A model generated the notes under the pieces. That model worked only from the letters and a program-made list of their open reading frames with translations, had not been told where the DNA came from and ran no database searches. DNA of 64,000 bases from Variovorax beijingensis (GTDB lineage Bacteria; Pseudomonadota; Gammaproteobacteria; Burkholderiales; Burkholderiaceae_C). The stretch's first letter is position 1. Each line of letters begins with the position of its first letter. The stretch is from positions 1 to 64,000 of the forward strand of contig NZ_RXFQ01000018.1 in the NCBI RefSeq assembly GCF_003951285.1, in the 5' to 3' direction. Both the position numbers and the translations under genes were made by a program. Shown one piece after another: positions 26,135 to 34,485 of the stretch.

Positions 26135-26369
26135 GGTCGTTCCTCGGGGGCTGTCCGTGTGGGTGCCCATGGCCGCCGTGGCCATGGCCGTGGTGCATGA
26201 AGATGTGCATCAATGGACAGGCCAGGATGATCAGGTAGGGCAGGGCGCCGAACAGGTGTGCAGTGTGCTCGGTGACGAGGTAGAAGCCGCCGACCGCGGC
26301 GGCCGCGAGCAGCGTCAGGCCCGCGGGGGAGCGCCAGAACGGCGGCGACTCGGAATGATCGTGGTCCAT
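26115..26369 (-). CDS. Small DUF2933 membrane protein with a His-rich tail
   Basis: 84 residues: MDHDHSES..., a segment AGLTLLAAAAVGGFYLVTEH, a second membrane stretch (GALPYLIILACPLMHIFMHH) and then HGHGHGGHGHPHGQ. This is the DUF2933 layout, often found next to ICMT-like and metal-handling genes. The histidines could bind Cu, Zn or Ni, but no function is established. The first gene of a two-gene unit; it is divergent from a small DUF5676-like gene, with an FNR-type box in the 134-bp promoter between them. Confidence 0.8.
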   Translation of the reverse strand: MDHDHSESPPFWRSPAGLTLLAAAAVGGFYLVTEHTAHLFGALPYLIILACPLMHIFMHHGHGHGGHGHPHGQPPRNDHERRAE

Positions 26370-26438
26370 GGGGCGTGCTCCTTTGGTTGCCGGACCCCCT
26401 GTCGTTGCACGAGCGTCGCACGTATTTGGGCGCGTGGC

Positions 26439-26452
26439 TTGATGTGCGTCAA
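26439..26452. promoter_or_regulatory. FNR/ANR-type box
   Basis: TTGAT-GTGC-GTCAA matches the TTGATnnnnATCAA consensus at nine of ten positions. It lies between the divergent DUF2933 and DUF5676-like genes, 51 bases before the latter, a suitable distance for activation under low oxygen. Confidence 0.6.
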
Positions 26453-26502
26453 TCCAGCCCGGCCCCATCGCGCCAGGATTTGGAGTGCATCAGGAGAACC
26501 TC

Positions 26503-26805
26503 ATGAGCACGACATCGCTTCCAGTCCGGAACCCGGACTCCGCTCCCAGGGCTCTGCGCACGGGGATGGCCTTGGCCATGACCGTTGCGCTCTTCTACAC
26601 GCTGTGCGCAGTGGTCTGGCTGGCAGTGCCCGGCGCATTCCTGAACTTCATGAACGGCCTGTTCCACGGCATGGACTTCAGCGCGCTCATGCGACCTGCA
26701 CCGTTTTCCTGGGCCGGCTTCCTCGAAGCGATGGTCGTGTTGAGCGTCTGGGCGTTTCTCGCGGGCTCGTTCTTTGGGTGGCTGCGCTGGCGTCTTGGCC
26801 GCTGA
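26503..26805 (+). CDS. Small membrane protein, DUF5676-like
   Basis: 100 residues with two hydrophobic segments, MALAMTVALFYTLCAVVWLA and AMVVLSVWAFLAGSFFGWLR, separated by a loop with NFMNGLFHGMDFSAL. The pattern LNFMNxLFHGMDF is that of the DUF5676 group of inner-membrane proteins, often next to DUF2933. AGGAGA lies six bases before the ATG. Function unknown. It is divergent from the DUF2933/ICMT pair and probably shares their promoter region and oxygen control. Confidence 0.75.
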   Translation: MSTTSLPVRNPDSAPRALRTGMALAMTVALFYTLCAVVWLAVPGAFLNFMNGLFHGMDFSALMRPAPFSWAGFLEAMVVLSVWAFLAGSFFGWLRWRLGR

Positions 26806-26899
26806 GTCCCTCTTCGGGCTGGCGACCCGGTTCCGTGACGGACAGTGACACGCCGGCGGGTCGAGGCCTCGCTGTTCCACACGATCAGCGAGTTTGTTC

Positions 26900-27430
26900 T
26901 CAGGGGCGTGGACGGGGCCGCGCGTGCCACGAGGCGAACATGGTCCGCCTCGTGTTGCGAAATGCGGGCCGCACGCGCGCGCTCCAGGCTGTGGCGCGCA
27001 CGGCCAGCCACTCGGGGCTGCCCAGGGCTTGGGGATCCGCGAGGTCGTAGCAGGCGTAGTAGCGCGGCGATCCGGCGAGGTCGATGTAGCGCGCGGCCCG
27101 GACGGTCCCCGGCACGGCGGCGAGGCCGGGCAGATGCTCCCGCGCATACCAGGCGTTGAGCTCGTCCTCGAAGCCGGGCAGCACGTCCGTCTCCACGACG
27201 TAGTGGTGCGTTGCGACGCGGCCGGCCGACGCACCCGGCACCTCCTGCAGGCAGGCGAGCCGCCGCCATTCGCCGGCAGCACCTTCTTCGGCAGGCGGCG
27301 TGGAGCTCGACACGTAGAAGTAAGCCAGCGCCCCCTCCACGGCCTGCCACGATCGCGCTTCGCGCAGCCACGGACCTGCCAGCGGGCCCGCCACGGATGC
27401 GTCGTGCTTGAGAAGCCAGAGGTCTTGCAT
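26900..27430 (-). CDS. Unknown protein, possible dimeric alpha/beta-barrel fold
   Basis: 176 residues, no signal peptide. The second half, HHYVVETDVLPGFEDELNAW followed by YAREHLPGLAAVPGTV, resembles EthD/DUF4286-like ferredoxin-fold (dimeric alpha/beta-barrel) proteins: a beta strand, a helix with NAWYxxEHLP, and a strand-rich end (YYACYDLAD). Such small proteins act as accessory or isomerase-like enzymes in ring degradation. It is the last gene of the amidohydrolase-SDR-Bug-CMD unit, 15 bp after the CMD gene. The family assignment is by pattern only. Confidence 0.6.
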   Translation of the reverse strand: MQDLWLLKHDASVAGPLAGPWLREARSWQAVEGALAYFYVSSSTPPAEEGAAGEWRRLACLQEVPGASAGRVATHHYVVETDVLPGFEDELNAWYAREHLPGLAAVPGTVRAARYIDLAGSPRYYACYDLADPQALGSPEWLAVRATAWSARVRPAFRNTRRTMFASWHARPRPRP

Positions 27431-27445
27431 TTCAGGGGACCTCGT

Positions 27446-27985
27446 TCAATGCGCGACATTCAGCGCGACAAGCAGGCGCGAGACCATGTTGTAGGCCGCC
27501 ACGGTCGCCACCACTTCCACCACGCCCTTGGGGTCGAAGTGCTGCTGGACGCGGCCCATGAGTTCGTCCGGCACCACGATCTGGCGGGTCATGGCATCGG
27601 TCAGCTCCAGCACCAGGCGCTCGAGCGGCGCGAACACGCCGGACAGCACGTCCTGGCGCACCGCGTCGATCTTCCCGGCGCTCACGCCCGCCTTCTGCGC
27701 ATGGGGCACGTGCGCGTCGTACTCGAAGCTTGCGCCGTTGAGCACCGCGACCCGCAGGATCATCAGTTCGCGCAGGTCGGCAGGGACGCCGGTCTGGTTG
27801 CGCACCGCCGTGAGCATGCGTTCCCAGCCCGATGCGATCGGCCCGCTGTTCAGCAGCACCTGGTAGAGCAGCGACACGCGGCCGCGCTCGGCCATGATGC
27901 GGGACTCGACCTCGGCCAGCTCCGGATGGGTGCCGGGCTGCACGAGGGGAACGCGGATGGATGGGGTGATGGTCGTCGTCATCAT
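27446..27985 (-). CDS. Carboxymuconolactone decarboxylase (CMD/AhpD)-family protein
   Basis: 179 residues, all helical. LLYQVLLNSGPIASGWERML, DLRELMILRVAVLNGASFEY followed by DAHVPHAQKAG, and VVATVAAYNMVSRLLVALNV are the CMD-fold motifs. The AhpD CxxC pair is missing, so a peroxidase role is unlikely; a decarboxylase or another ring-acid function is possible. The start overlaps the stop of the Bug receptor gene (ATGA). A second CMD protein lies at 55534 in a module with the same neighbours. Confidence 0.85.
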   Translation of the reverse strand: MMTTTITPSIRVPLVQPGTHPELAEVESRIMAERGRVSLLYQVLLNSGPIASGWERMLTAVRNQTGVPADLRELMILRVAVLNGASFEYDAHVPHAQKAGVSAGKIDAVRQDVLSGVFAPLERLVLELTDAMTRQIVVPDELMGRVQQHFDPKGVVEVVATVAAYNMVSRLLVALNVAH

Positions 27986-28938
27986 TCGGCCCTGATGTTC
28001 TTGGCGCGGATCAGTTTCGCCCACTTCTCGGTGTCGCGCTTCTGGATGGCTGCGAGTTCCTGCGGGGTGGAGCCGACCGGCTCCGTGCCGGTCTTCAGCA
28101 GCTTCTCGCGCACCGCCGGATCGGCCAGCGTGCTGCGCAGGGCCTTGTTGATGGCCGCGACGGTCTCGGGCGGCGTCTTCGCAGGCGCGAACAGCGCATA
28201 CCAGTTGTTGGTGTCGACGCCCCTGATGCCTTGCTCTTCCAGTGTCTTGACGTCGGGCAGCGAAGGATGCCGCTTGACCGACGCCACGCCGAGCGCCTTG
28301 AGCCGTCCGCCCTGCAGGTGCCCGAGCAGCCCCGGCACATCGCCGAAGAAGCCGCTGATCTGGCCGCCCATCAGGTCCGTGATGGCGGGAGCGGCGCCCT
28401 TGTAGGGCACATGAAGCAGCTTGGCGCCGCTCGAGTCGGCCAATTGCTCGATCGCCAGGTGCGGAATGCTCCCGGTGCCGGAGGAGCCCATCGGCGTGGG
28501 CTCGGCCTGCTTCTTCGTTGCCGCCACGAACTCGGCCGCGTCCCGGGCCGGGTTGCCCTGCTGCGCCACCAGCAGCTCGACGTTGTTGACCACCAGCGAG
28601 ACCGGCACGAAGTCGCGCTGCATGTCGTAGGGGAGTTTCTCGTAGAGCGAGGAGTTGATCGCCGCCGCACCCACGCTGGTGAACCACAGCGTGCTGCCGT
28701 CCGGGGCCGATTTCATGACATCGACGGCGCCGATCGCGCCATTGGCGCCCGGCTTGTTGTCGATGATGACCGTGCGGCCCAGTTCCTTGCCGAGCGGTTC
28801 GGACAGGGTCCGTGCAACCGCGTCGACGGGGCCGCCCGAAGTGAAGGAAACGACGATCCGCGTCGTCTTCGGCTGTGCGTGCACGGCGGGCATCAGCAGC
28901 GCGGCGAATGCGGCCGCGAGCAGGTAGCGCTTGATCAT
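27982..28938 (-). CDS. Bug/TctC-family periplasmic solute-binding protein
   Basis: 318 residues: signal peptide LLAAAFAALLMPAVHAQ, then TTRIVVSFTSGGPVDAVART, VIIDNKPGANGAIGAVDV, LLHVPYKGAAPAITDLMGGQ and a C-terminal lobe ending IRAKNIRAE. GGAGACATCC precedes the Met at 28938. It is the third gene of the minus-strand amidohydrolase unit and overlaps the next gene by four bases. It should supply the unit's carboxylate substrate. Confidence 0.93.
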   Translation of the reverse strand: MIKRYLLAAAFAALLMPAVHAQPKTTRIVVSFTSGGPVDAVARTLSEPLGKELGRTVIIDNKPGANGAIGAVDVMKSAPDGSTLWFTSVGAAAINSSLYEKLPYDMQRDFVPVSLVVNNVELLVAQQGNPARDAAEFVAATKKQAEPTPMGSSGTGSIPHLAIEQLADSSGAKLLHVPYKGAAPAITDLMGGQISGFFGDVPGLLGHLQGGRLKALGVASVKRHPSLPDVKTLEEQGIRGVDTNNWYALFAPAKTPPETVAAINKALRSTLADPAVREKLLKTGTEPVGSTPQELAAIQKRDTEKWAKLIRAKNIRAE

Positions 28939-28973
28939 GGATGTCTCCGTCTTCTTGTATGGATTCTCGAATT

Positions 28974-29774
28974 TCAGTCGCAGCGCGCGGTCATGCCGCC
29001 GTCGACGATCAGTTCGGTGCCGGTGATGAACCGGGCCTCGTCGCTCGCGAGGAACAGCACCGCGCTTGCCGTGTCGCGGCCGTCGCCCATGAAACCGAGC
29101 GGAATGCGCTTCTGGCGCTGGGCCAGCAGGGCGTCCACGTTGCCGCCGGCGCGCTGCTTCGCCAGCCGCGTCTCGACCATCGGCGTGTGCAGCTGCCCCG
29201 GCACGACGCTGTTGACCCGCACGCCCTGCGCCGCATGCTGGACCGCCATCACCCGCGACATCTGGATGACGCCGGCCTTGGTTGCCGCGTAGGCCACCTG
29301 CGCACTGCCGGTCCAGCGCAGGCCCGAGGTCGAGGAGATGTTGACGATCGCCCCCGCGCCCTTCGCAAGCATCGTGGGAAGCACATGCTTGCAGGTGAGG
29401 AACACGCTCTTGAGGTTCACGTCGACCTGCAGGTTCCATGTCTCCTCGGCCAGTTCCACCGGTCCGCCCGCGGCCGACCCGCCCACGTTGTTGACGAGGA
29501 TGTCGATGGTTCCGTAGGTTTCCAGGCAGGCGGCCGCCATGGCCGCGACGCTCTCGCTGCCCGTGACGTCGCACAGCCACGGCGTGATCGATGCGCGGGC
29601 CTCGCCGGCCAGCTCGAGCGTTTCCTCGAGCCGGGCGCGGTCGCGGTCCACCGCCAGCACCCTGGCGCCTTCCTCGGCAAGGCGCACGGCAATCGCGCGG
29701 CCATTCCCCCAGCCGGCACCGACGCAGCCGGCACCGGTCACGATGGCCACCTTGTTCTCGAAGCGCGGGCTCAT
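28974..29774 (-). CDS. Short-chain dehydrogenase/reductase
   Basis: 266 residues of classical SDR type. The cofactor motif is stretched, TGAGCVGAGWGNGRA, with NNVGG (95-99), the catalytic Ser near 148, and Tyr162/Lys166 in YAATK; the end is FITGTELIVDGGMT. It oxidises or reduces a hydroxyl/keto group with NAD(P). The long Gly loop is like that of cyclohexanol or diol dehydrogenases, but I cannot fix the substrate. It starts inside the stop of the amidohydrolase gene (ATGA), so the two act in one pathway. Confidence 0.9.
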   Translation of the reverse strand: MSPRFENKVAIVTGAGCVGAGWGNGRAIAVRLAEEGARVLAVDRDRARLEETLELAGEARASITPWLCDVTGSESVAAMAAACLETYGTIDILVNNVGGSAAGGPVELAEETWNLQVDVNLKSVFLTCKHVLPTMLAKGAGAIVNISSTSGLRWTGSAQVAYAATKAGVIQMSRVMAVQHAAQGVRVNSVVPGQLHTPMVETRLAKQRAGGNVDALLAQRQKRIPLGFMGDGRDTASAVLFLASDEARFITGTELIVDGGMTARCD

Positions 29775-30610
29775 GGCTGGTCTCCAAATCGGTAAAGGCG
29801 TTGCGGGTTGCCGACCAGCAGTGCATGGCGCGCGGACTCGCCCGGGGCCATCTCGGCAATGAGGTCGACGAGCTGCTGCTCGTCGGGCACGGGGCCTGCA
29901 TGGTTGGGATGCGGCCAGTCGTTGCCCCACACCACCCGGTCACCGAATTCCGCGACCAGCTTCCGCGCGAAGGGCTGGGCATCCGCATAGGGCGGTCCTT
30001 GCCGCGTGATGCGGTCCATGCCGCTCACCTTGACCCAGAAGCGCTCGTGCGCCATCAGCCCGAGCAGCGCGCGGAAGTCGGGCTGGTCCAGGCCCTGCGA
30101 CGCATCGATGCGCCCGATGTGGTCGATCACCACCGGCGTCGGCGAACGGCGCAGCGCGGGCGCCAGGTCCGTGAGCAGGGCCGGATCGCCGTGGATCTGC
30201 AGATGCCAGCCGAGCGGCGCAAAGCGGCCCGCGAGCGACAGCACCTCCTCGATGGGGGTGTGCCGGCCAAGGTGGCCCATGAAGTTGAACCGGACGCCGC
30301 GAAAGCCCGCGGCATCCAGGCGCCGGAGTTCCGCGTCGCCGACGTGGGTCGGCAGCAGCGCGATGCCGCGGTAGCTCGAAGGCCGCGATGCGACGGCATC
30401 CTCGGCGGCGCGGTTGTCGAAGCCGTGGCAGGCCGATTGCACGACCACGCAGCGCTGCAGGCCGAGCCGGTCGTTCAGCGCGTAGAGGGCTTCCTTCGGC
30501 GCGTCGGCCTCGGGAACGAAGCTGGCGCCGTCGGCGTAGGGAAAGCGCGTGCGGGGCCCGAACACATGGCAATGGGCATTGCAGGCTCCGGGGGGGAGGG
30601 TGGAAGTCAT
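29771..30610 (-). CDS. Amidohydrolase-2 family lactonase (LigI / COG3618 type)
   Basis: 279 residues. NAHCHVFGP near the N-terminus gives the first metal-type histidines (His13, His15); VVIDHIGR and VVWGNDWPHPN supply the later His and the catalytic Asp. This is the layout of 2-pyrone-4,6-dicarboxylate lactonase and related lactone or muconolactone hydrolases. It is the first gene of its unit, divergent from a LysR gene with an operator-like element between them. With the CMD-type protein and SDR downstream it suggests turnover of a lactone of a dicarboxylic acid. The exact substrate is not readable. Confidence 0.87.
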   Translation of the reverse strand: MTSTLPPGACNAHCHVFGPRTRFPYADGASFVPEADAPKEALYALNDRLGLQRCVVVQSACHGFDNRAAEDAVASRPSSYRGIALLPTHVGDAELRRLDAAGFRGVRFNFMGHLGRHTPIEEVLSLAGRFAPLGWHLQIHGDPALLTDLAPALRRSPTPVVIDHIGRIDASQGLDQPDFRALLGLMAHERFWVKVSGMDRITRQGPPYADAQPFARKLVAEFGDRVVWGNDWPHPNHAGPVPDEQQLVDLIAEMAPGESARHALLVGNPQRLYRFGDQP

Positions 30611-30653
30611 GCATGCAGTTTCCCGGCCGCGCGCGGCGTATGTAAGGACACCC

Positions 30654-30671
30654 TTCCTATATCAGCTATGC
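30654..30671. promoter_or_regulatory. CAGCTAT-type promoter element, candidate LysR site (1)
   Basis: TTCCTATATCAGCTATGC, read on plus. The reverse complement matches 31582-31599 at 17 of 18 bases. It lies 44 bases before the amidohydrolase gene and just before the LysR start, the normal place for an autoregulatory LysR site. Confidence 0.6.
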
Positions 30672-30680
30672 TGCCTGGCT

Positions 30681-31574
30681 ATGGAACTTCGCCAGCTTCA
30701 GTATTTCGTCGCGGTGGTCGATGCGGGGAGCTTCAGCCGCGCGGCCGTGGTGCTCGACCTGGCGCAGCCCAGCCTGAGCAGGCAGATCGCGCTGCTGGAG
30801 GCGGACCTCGGGCAACGGCTGCTGGTGAGAACCGGGCGCGGCGTGGCCACCACGGATGCGGGGGATGCCCTGCTGGTCCATGCGCGCGCCATGCTCGAGA
30901 TTTCCCGCCGCGCGCGCGACGAACTGGGCGAGATGGAGGAAAGCCCTGGCGGCCGGATCGTGGTCGGCATGCCGCCGCGGGTGGCCCTGGGCTTGAGCGC
31001 GCCCCTCATCCGGCGGTTCAGGCAGAGGTTTCCACGCGCCGTCATCACCGTGCTCGAAGGCCTGAGCGTCGCGCTGCGCGAATCGCTCGTCGCCGGGCGG
31101 CTGGACCTGGCGCTGCTCTTCGATCCCGCACCCTCGGCCCAGCTTTCGTTCCAGCCGCTGATGCGCGAGAAGCTCCTGCTGGTGGCGCCGCCCAGGAGCA
31201 AGCTGCCGGCCCGCGTCGGCTTGCCGGCGCTCGCCAGCTACCCCATGGTGCTGCCCAGTGCGCCGAACGCGATCCGGCATCTGCTCGACTCGGTGCTGGG
31301 TCCGCGCCGCATCGAGCTCCAGGTGCTCGCGGAGGTCGGTGCGGTGCGCACCGTCCTGGCGCTTGTCGCGACCGGCGTCGGGTGCACGATCCTTCCGGAG
31401 AGCGCATTGGGCGCCGACGACGACGAGGCACTGCCGCGCGCGCCGATCGGGCCGCCCGCCATCTGGAATGCGCTGGTCCTCGCGACGCCCACGGCGCGCC
31501 CGGCCACCCGGCTCGTGCGCGGCACGGCGCAGCTTCTCCAGGAACTGGATTTCCGGCGCCCCCACGTCGAATAG
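30681..31574 (+). CDS. LysR-family transcriptional regulator
   Basis: 297 residues. The N-terminal winged helix is typical (MELRQLQYFVAVVDAGSFSR, then AQPSLSRQIALLEADLGQRL), and the C-terminal effector domain has GRIVVGMPPRVALGLSAPLI and a type-2 periplasmic-binding fold. It is divergent from the amidohydrolase-SDR-Bug-CMD unit and is followed on its own strand by an alpha/beta hydrolase and another Bug receptor. The same 18-bp element is found before both sides, which makes it the likely regulator of both. Confidence 0.92.
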   Translation: MELRQLQYFVAVVDAGSFSRAAVVLDLAQPSLSRQIALLEADLGQRLLVRTGRGVATTDAGDALLVHARAMLEISRRARDELGEMEESPGGRIVVGMPPRVALGLSAPLIRRFRQRFPRAVITVLEGLSVALRESLVAGRLDLALLFDPAPSAQLSFQPLMREKLLLVAPPRSKLPARVGLPALASYPMVLPSAPNAIRHLLDSVLGPRRIELQVLAEVGAVRTVLALVATGVGCTILPESALGADDDEALPRAPIGPPAIWNALVLATPTARPATRLVRGTAQLLQELDFRRPHVE

Positions 31575-31581
31575 CCAACAG

Positions 31582-31599
31582 GCATAGCTGGTATAGGAA
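31582..31599. promoter_or_regulatory. CAGCTAT-type promoter element, candidate LysR site (2)
   Basis: GCATAGCTGGTATAGGAA, 45 bases before the hydrolase gene at 31644, in inverted orientation to the element at 30654-30671 (17 of 18 identical). It lies just behind the LysR gene. Confidence 0.6.
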
Positions 31600-31643
31600 C
31601 GGGCCGCTTACGGGCTGAGACGGCCCCGCCGAGACTCCCGGCC

Positions 31644-32492
31644 ATGCCCACCGACGCCCCTCCCCATCCCGCCAGGCGCGAGCCGCCGGCAAGCAAGCTG
31701 CTCTCGTACCGGCCCCGAGATTCGAACGGGACGGTGCAGATCGAGTTCCACGACCAGGGCGCAGGCCCGGTCATCTGCATCCTGCCTTCGCTCGCGCGCT
31801 CGGGGAGGGACTACGACGTGGTCGCGAAGCTGCTGTGCGAGGCCGGCTTCCGTGTGCTGCGGCCCGAGCCGAGGGGCGTCGGCCGCAGCCGCGGGCCGAT
31901 GGAGAACCTCGACATGCACGATTTCGCGGCCGACGTGGCCGCCGTTCTCGACCACGAGCACACCGGGCCCGTCGTCATCGTCGGCCATGCCTGGGGCAGC
32001 CAGCCGGCGCGTGCGCTGGCCGCCGATCGTCCGGACCTGGTGCGCGGCATCGTCATGGCCGCGGCGTCGGCGGGGAAGCTTCCGCCGGGCTCCACCGAGA
32101 AGCCGTACAGCCGCCTGCGCGACGCGATCGACGGCGCCGGGGATCCGTCCCTGTCGCAGGCCGAACGCCTCGCGTGCCTGCGCAAGGCCTTCTTCGCGCC
32201 GGGGCACGACCCCAGTGTGTGGCTCGACGGCTGGTTTCCGGCCGCGCACGAAGCGCAGGGCCGCGCGCGCGAGAACACGCCGATCGACGACTATTTCTCG
32301 GGTGGAAAGACGGCGCCGATCCTGGACCTGCAGGCCGAGCACGACGCCGTGGTCATCCCCAACGTCATGCAGCCCCTGTTGGGCGAGCGGCGGGTCACGG
32401 TCCGGGTCATCCGCGACGCGGGGCACGCGATGGCGCCCGAGCAGCCGCAAGCCATGAGCGCGGCGATCGCCGAGTTCGCGCGCGGCCTCTAG
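31644..32492 (+). CDS. Alpha/beta-hydrolase-fold protein lacking the nucleophile
   Basis: 282 residues with an alpha/beta hydrolase core: ICILPSLARSGRDYDVV, LRPEPRGVGRSRGP and the His region RDAGHAMAPEQP. The nucleophile elbow, normally GHSxG, reads GHAWGS, so residue 116 is Ala. Asp/Glu and His partners appear to be kept. It may therefore be a non-hydrolytic member (binding or lyase-type chemistry), or use an unusual mechanism. It follows the LysR gene and is followed by a Bug receptor 29 bp later. A paralogue with the same change is at 54627. Confidence 0.85.
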   Translation: MPTDAPPHPARREPPASKLLSYRPRDSNGTVQIEFHDQGAGPVICILPSLARSGRDYDVVAKLLCEAGFRVLRPEPRGVGRSRGPMENLDMHDFAADVAAVLDHEHTGPVVIVGHAWGSQPARALAADRPDLVRGIVMAAASAGKLPPGSTEKPYSRLRDAIDGAGDPSLSQAERLACLRKAFFAPGHDPSVWLDGWFPAAHEAQGRARENTPIDDYFSGGKTAPILDLQAEHDAVVIPNVMQPLLGERRVTVRVIRDAGHAMAPEQPQAMSAAIAEFARGL

Positions 32493-32521
32493 AAATCTAC
32501 AAAAACCCAAGGAGACACAAC

Positions 32522-33502
32522 GTGCTGAAGAAGATCATCTCGCTGTCCAGATTCGCGCTGCTGGGCGCTGCCGTCGCCGGCGCCCAACTCAGCAGTGCGG
32601 ACGACTATCCGAGCAAGCCCATCCGGATGGTCATTCCCTACACGCCGGGAGGCTCGATCGACACCGTGGGCCGCATGGTGGCCGACCAGCTGCAGCGGCA
32701 GCTGGGCCAGCCCATCATCATCGAGAACACGCCCGGCGCCTCCGGGGTGCTCGGGTCGCTGAACGTCAGGAAGGCCAAGGCCGATGGCTACACCTTGCTG
32801 TTCAATGCATCGAGCCAGGTGTACCTGCCGCTCGTGCTGGCCAGGAAGAGCTATGACGCGGAGAAGGACTTCACCCCGGTAGGGCAGATCGGCTACGTGC
32901 CGCTGGTGGTGGCGGTCAACAACGATGTTCCGGCGAAGAACCTGGCCGAATTCGCGGCGCTGGCCAAGGCGAACCCCGACAAGTACACCTGGGCGACTTC
33001 GGGCCTCGGGACCACGAGCCATCTCAGCGAGGAAATGATCAATCGCGCGCTGAAGCTCAAGATGGAGATCATTGCGTACAAGGGCGCCGTGCCGCAGCTG
33101 ACCGACGTCGTCGGCGGGCACGTCTCGGCGGCGGTGTCTCCGATGCCCGGCGTCCACCCCTTCGTGCAGGCCGGCCGCCTGCGCGCACTGGCTGTCACGA
33201 GCAAGACGCGGGTGCCCGGCATGCCCGAGGTTCCGACGGTCGCGGAAAGCGGCATCCCGGGCTTCGAGCTTCTCTCGTGGTACGGCATCTGGGGGCCCGC
33301 CGACATGCCTGCGGCCGTGACCGACCGCCTGAACGCGGAGATTGCCAAGGCCGTCGACGCGCCGGCGCTCAAGGCGAGGTTTGCCGAGCTGTCCTTCATT
33401 CCGGCCAGGTCGGATCCCGCGCAGTTTCGCCAGCTGATCCGCGAGGACCTGTCGAAGATCGGCAAGGCGGTCAAGGAAGCCAACATCCGGATCGACTTCT
33501 AG
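32522..33502 (+). CDS. Bug/TctC-family periplasmic solute-binding protein
   Basis: 326 residues from a GTG start with AAGGAGAC six bases upstream. Signal peptide FALLGAAVAGAQLSSADD, then YPSKPIRMVIPYTPGGSIDT, IIIENTPGASGVLG, IIAYKGAVPQLTDVVGGHVS and PTVAESGIPGFELLSWYGIW. It is co-transcribed with the nucleophile-less hydrolase upstream. Its stop codon overlaps, tail to tail, the stop of the IclR gene on the other strand (four bases). Confidence 0.92.
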   Translation: MLKKIISLSRFALLGAAVAGAQLSSADDYPSKPIRMVIPYTPGGSIDTVGRMVADQLQRQLGQPIIIENTPGASGVLGSLNVRKAKADGYTLLFNASSQVYLPLVLARKSYDAEKDFTPVGQIGYVPLVVAVNNDVPAKNLAEFAALAKANPDKYTWATSGLGTTSHLSEEMINRALKLKMEIIAYKGAVPQLTDVVGGHVSAAVSPMPGVHPFVQAGRLRALAVTSKTRVPGMPEVPTVAESGIPGFELLSWYGIWGPADMPAAVTDRLNAEIAKAVDAPALKARFAELSFIPARSDPAQFRQLIREDLSKIGKAVKEANIRIDF

Positions 33503-34317
33503 CCGGCGCGCGAGGGTGGCGGCTCGGCTGCGAGCAGCACCGCCCTTGCCCTGTCGCGCAGGGCCAGCAGCGGCCCTTTCAATTCCGCTTCGGTGTCCTG
33601 GATGCTGGCCGCCGTGGTGACGCTGACATTGAAGACATAGATGGGCCGCTGCGCCATGACAAGCGGCGCCGCCATGGCGACGACTTCCGGCTGCCATGAC
33701 GCCACGCAATAGCCGCGCCGTTCGACACTCGAGATCGCGGCCCTGATCTCGTCGCGTATCCGGCCCCATTCGGAACGCCGACCCGCCCTGAACCTTGCCA
33801 GCAGCGCACGGCGCTCTTCCTGCGGCGCCACGGCCAGGTAGGCCCTGCCGAGCGAGGTGAGCTCCATCGGCACGCGCTGGCCCGCGACCACGTTGCGCAG
33901 TGCGACTTTCCGGTTGTAGCGCACGGACTCCAGGTAGACCATCTCGTCGCGGTCCGGCGCGGCCAGGCCGACGTTGATGCGCATCTTTTCCGCCAGCGCC
34001 CGCATCAGCGGCGCCACCGCGTTCAGCACGGGCGAGCCCGAGCGCATGGCGTGGCCCAGGCTCAGCACCGGCGCTGCCAGCCGGTAGGCCCGTCGGCTGC
34101 GGTCGTGTTCGAGCAGGCCCGTCTCGACCAGCGTTTGCGCGAGGCGGCTGACCGTCGCGCGCGAGAGGCCGGTGCGCTCCGCGATCTCGCCGTTGCCCAG
34201 CAGGTCGGCACCGGGCCGGAAGGCCCTCAGGATCTCGATGCCCCGGGCCAGCGATCGGTTCAGCAGCGGGTCTTCGTGGTGCTGGCGCCGTGGCGCGGGG
34301 TCGGCAGGAGCGTGCAT
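33499..34317 (-). CDS. IclR-family transcriptional regulator
   Basis: 272 residues. The winged helix shows LLNRSLARGIEILRAFRPGA and GEIAERTGLSRATVSRLAQT; the effector domain has RINVGLAAPDRDEMVYLESV, LGRAYLAVAPQEERRALLAR and RRGYCVASWQPEVVAMAAPL. It is divergent from the Bug-ECH-acyl-CoA-ligase-PrpD unit and should regulate it. The start at 34317 was chosen from the family-like length before the helix. Confidence 0.9.
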   Translation of the reverse strand: MHAPADPAPRRQHHEDPLLNRSLARGIEILRAFRPGADLLGNGEIAERTGLSRATVSRLAQTLVETGLLEHDRSRRAYRLAAPVLSLGHAMRSGSPVLNAVAPLMRALAEKMRINVGLAAPDRDEMVYLESVRYNRKVALRNVVAGQRVPMELTSLGRAYLAVAPQEERRALLARFRAGRRSEWGRIRDEIRAAISSVERRGYCVASWQPEVVAMAAPLVMAQRPIYVFNVSVTTAASIQDTEAELKGPLLALRDRARAVLLAAEPPPSRAG

Positions 34318-34355
34318 GGAGTGTGGGGAGGTGTGCCGGCAAAGCCTATCCCAAA

Positions 34356-34370
34356 TTCCAGCCAATGGAA
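34356..34370. promoter_or_regulatory. Inverted repeat, candidate IclR operator
   Basis: TTCCA, five bases, TGGAA, extended imperfectly by CCC and GGG on the flanks (about 34350-34378). It lies 39 bases before the IclR start and 116 before the Bug gene. Confidence 0.45.
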
Positions 34371-34485
34371 ATATGGGGATGCGCGGCGGGGCCCGTGTCC
34401 CTAAGCTTGGACCCGTCGACGAGAAGAGCCGCCGCGCCGCCCTCGATGCCTGCTTTCTCACATTCCCTTTTGACGGAGACAAACC

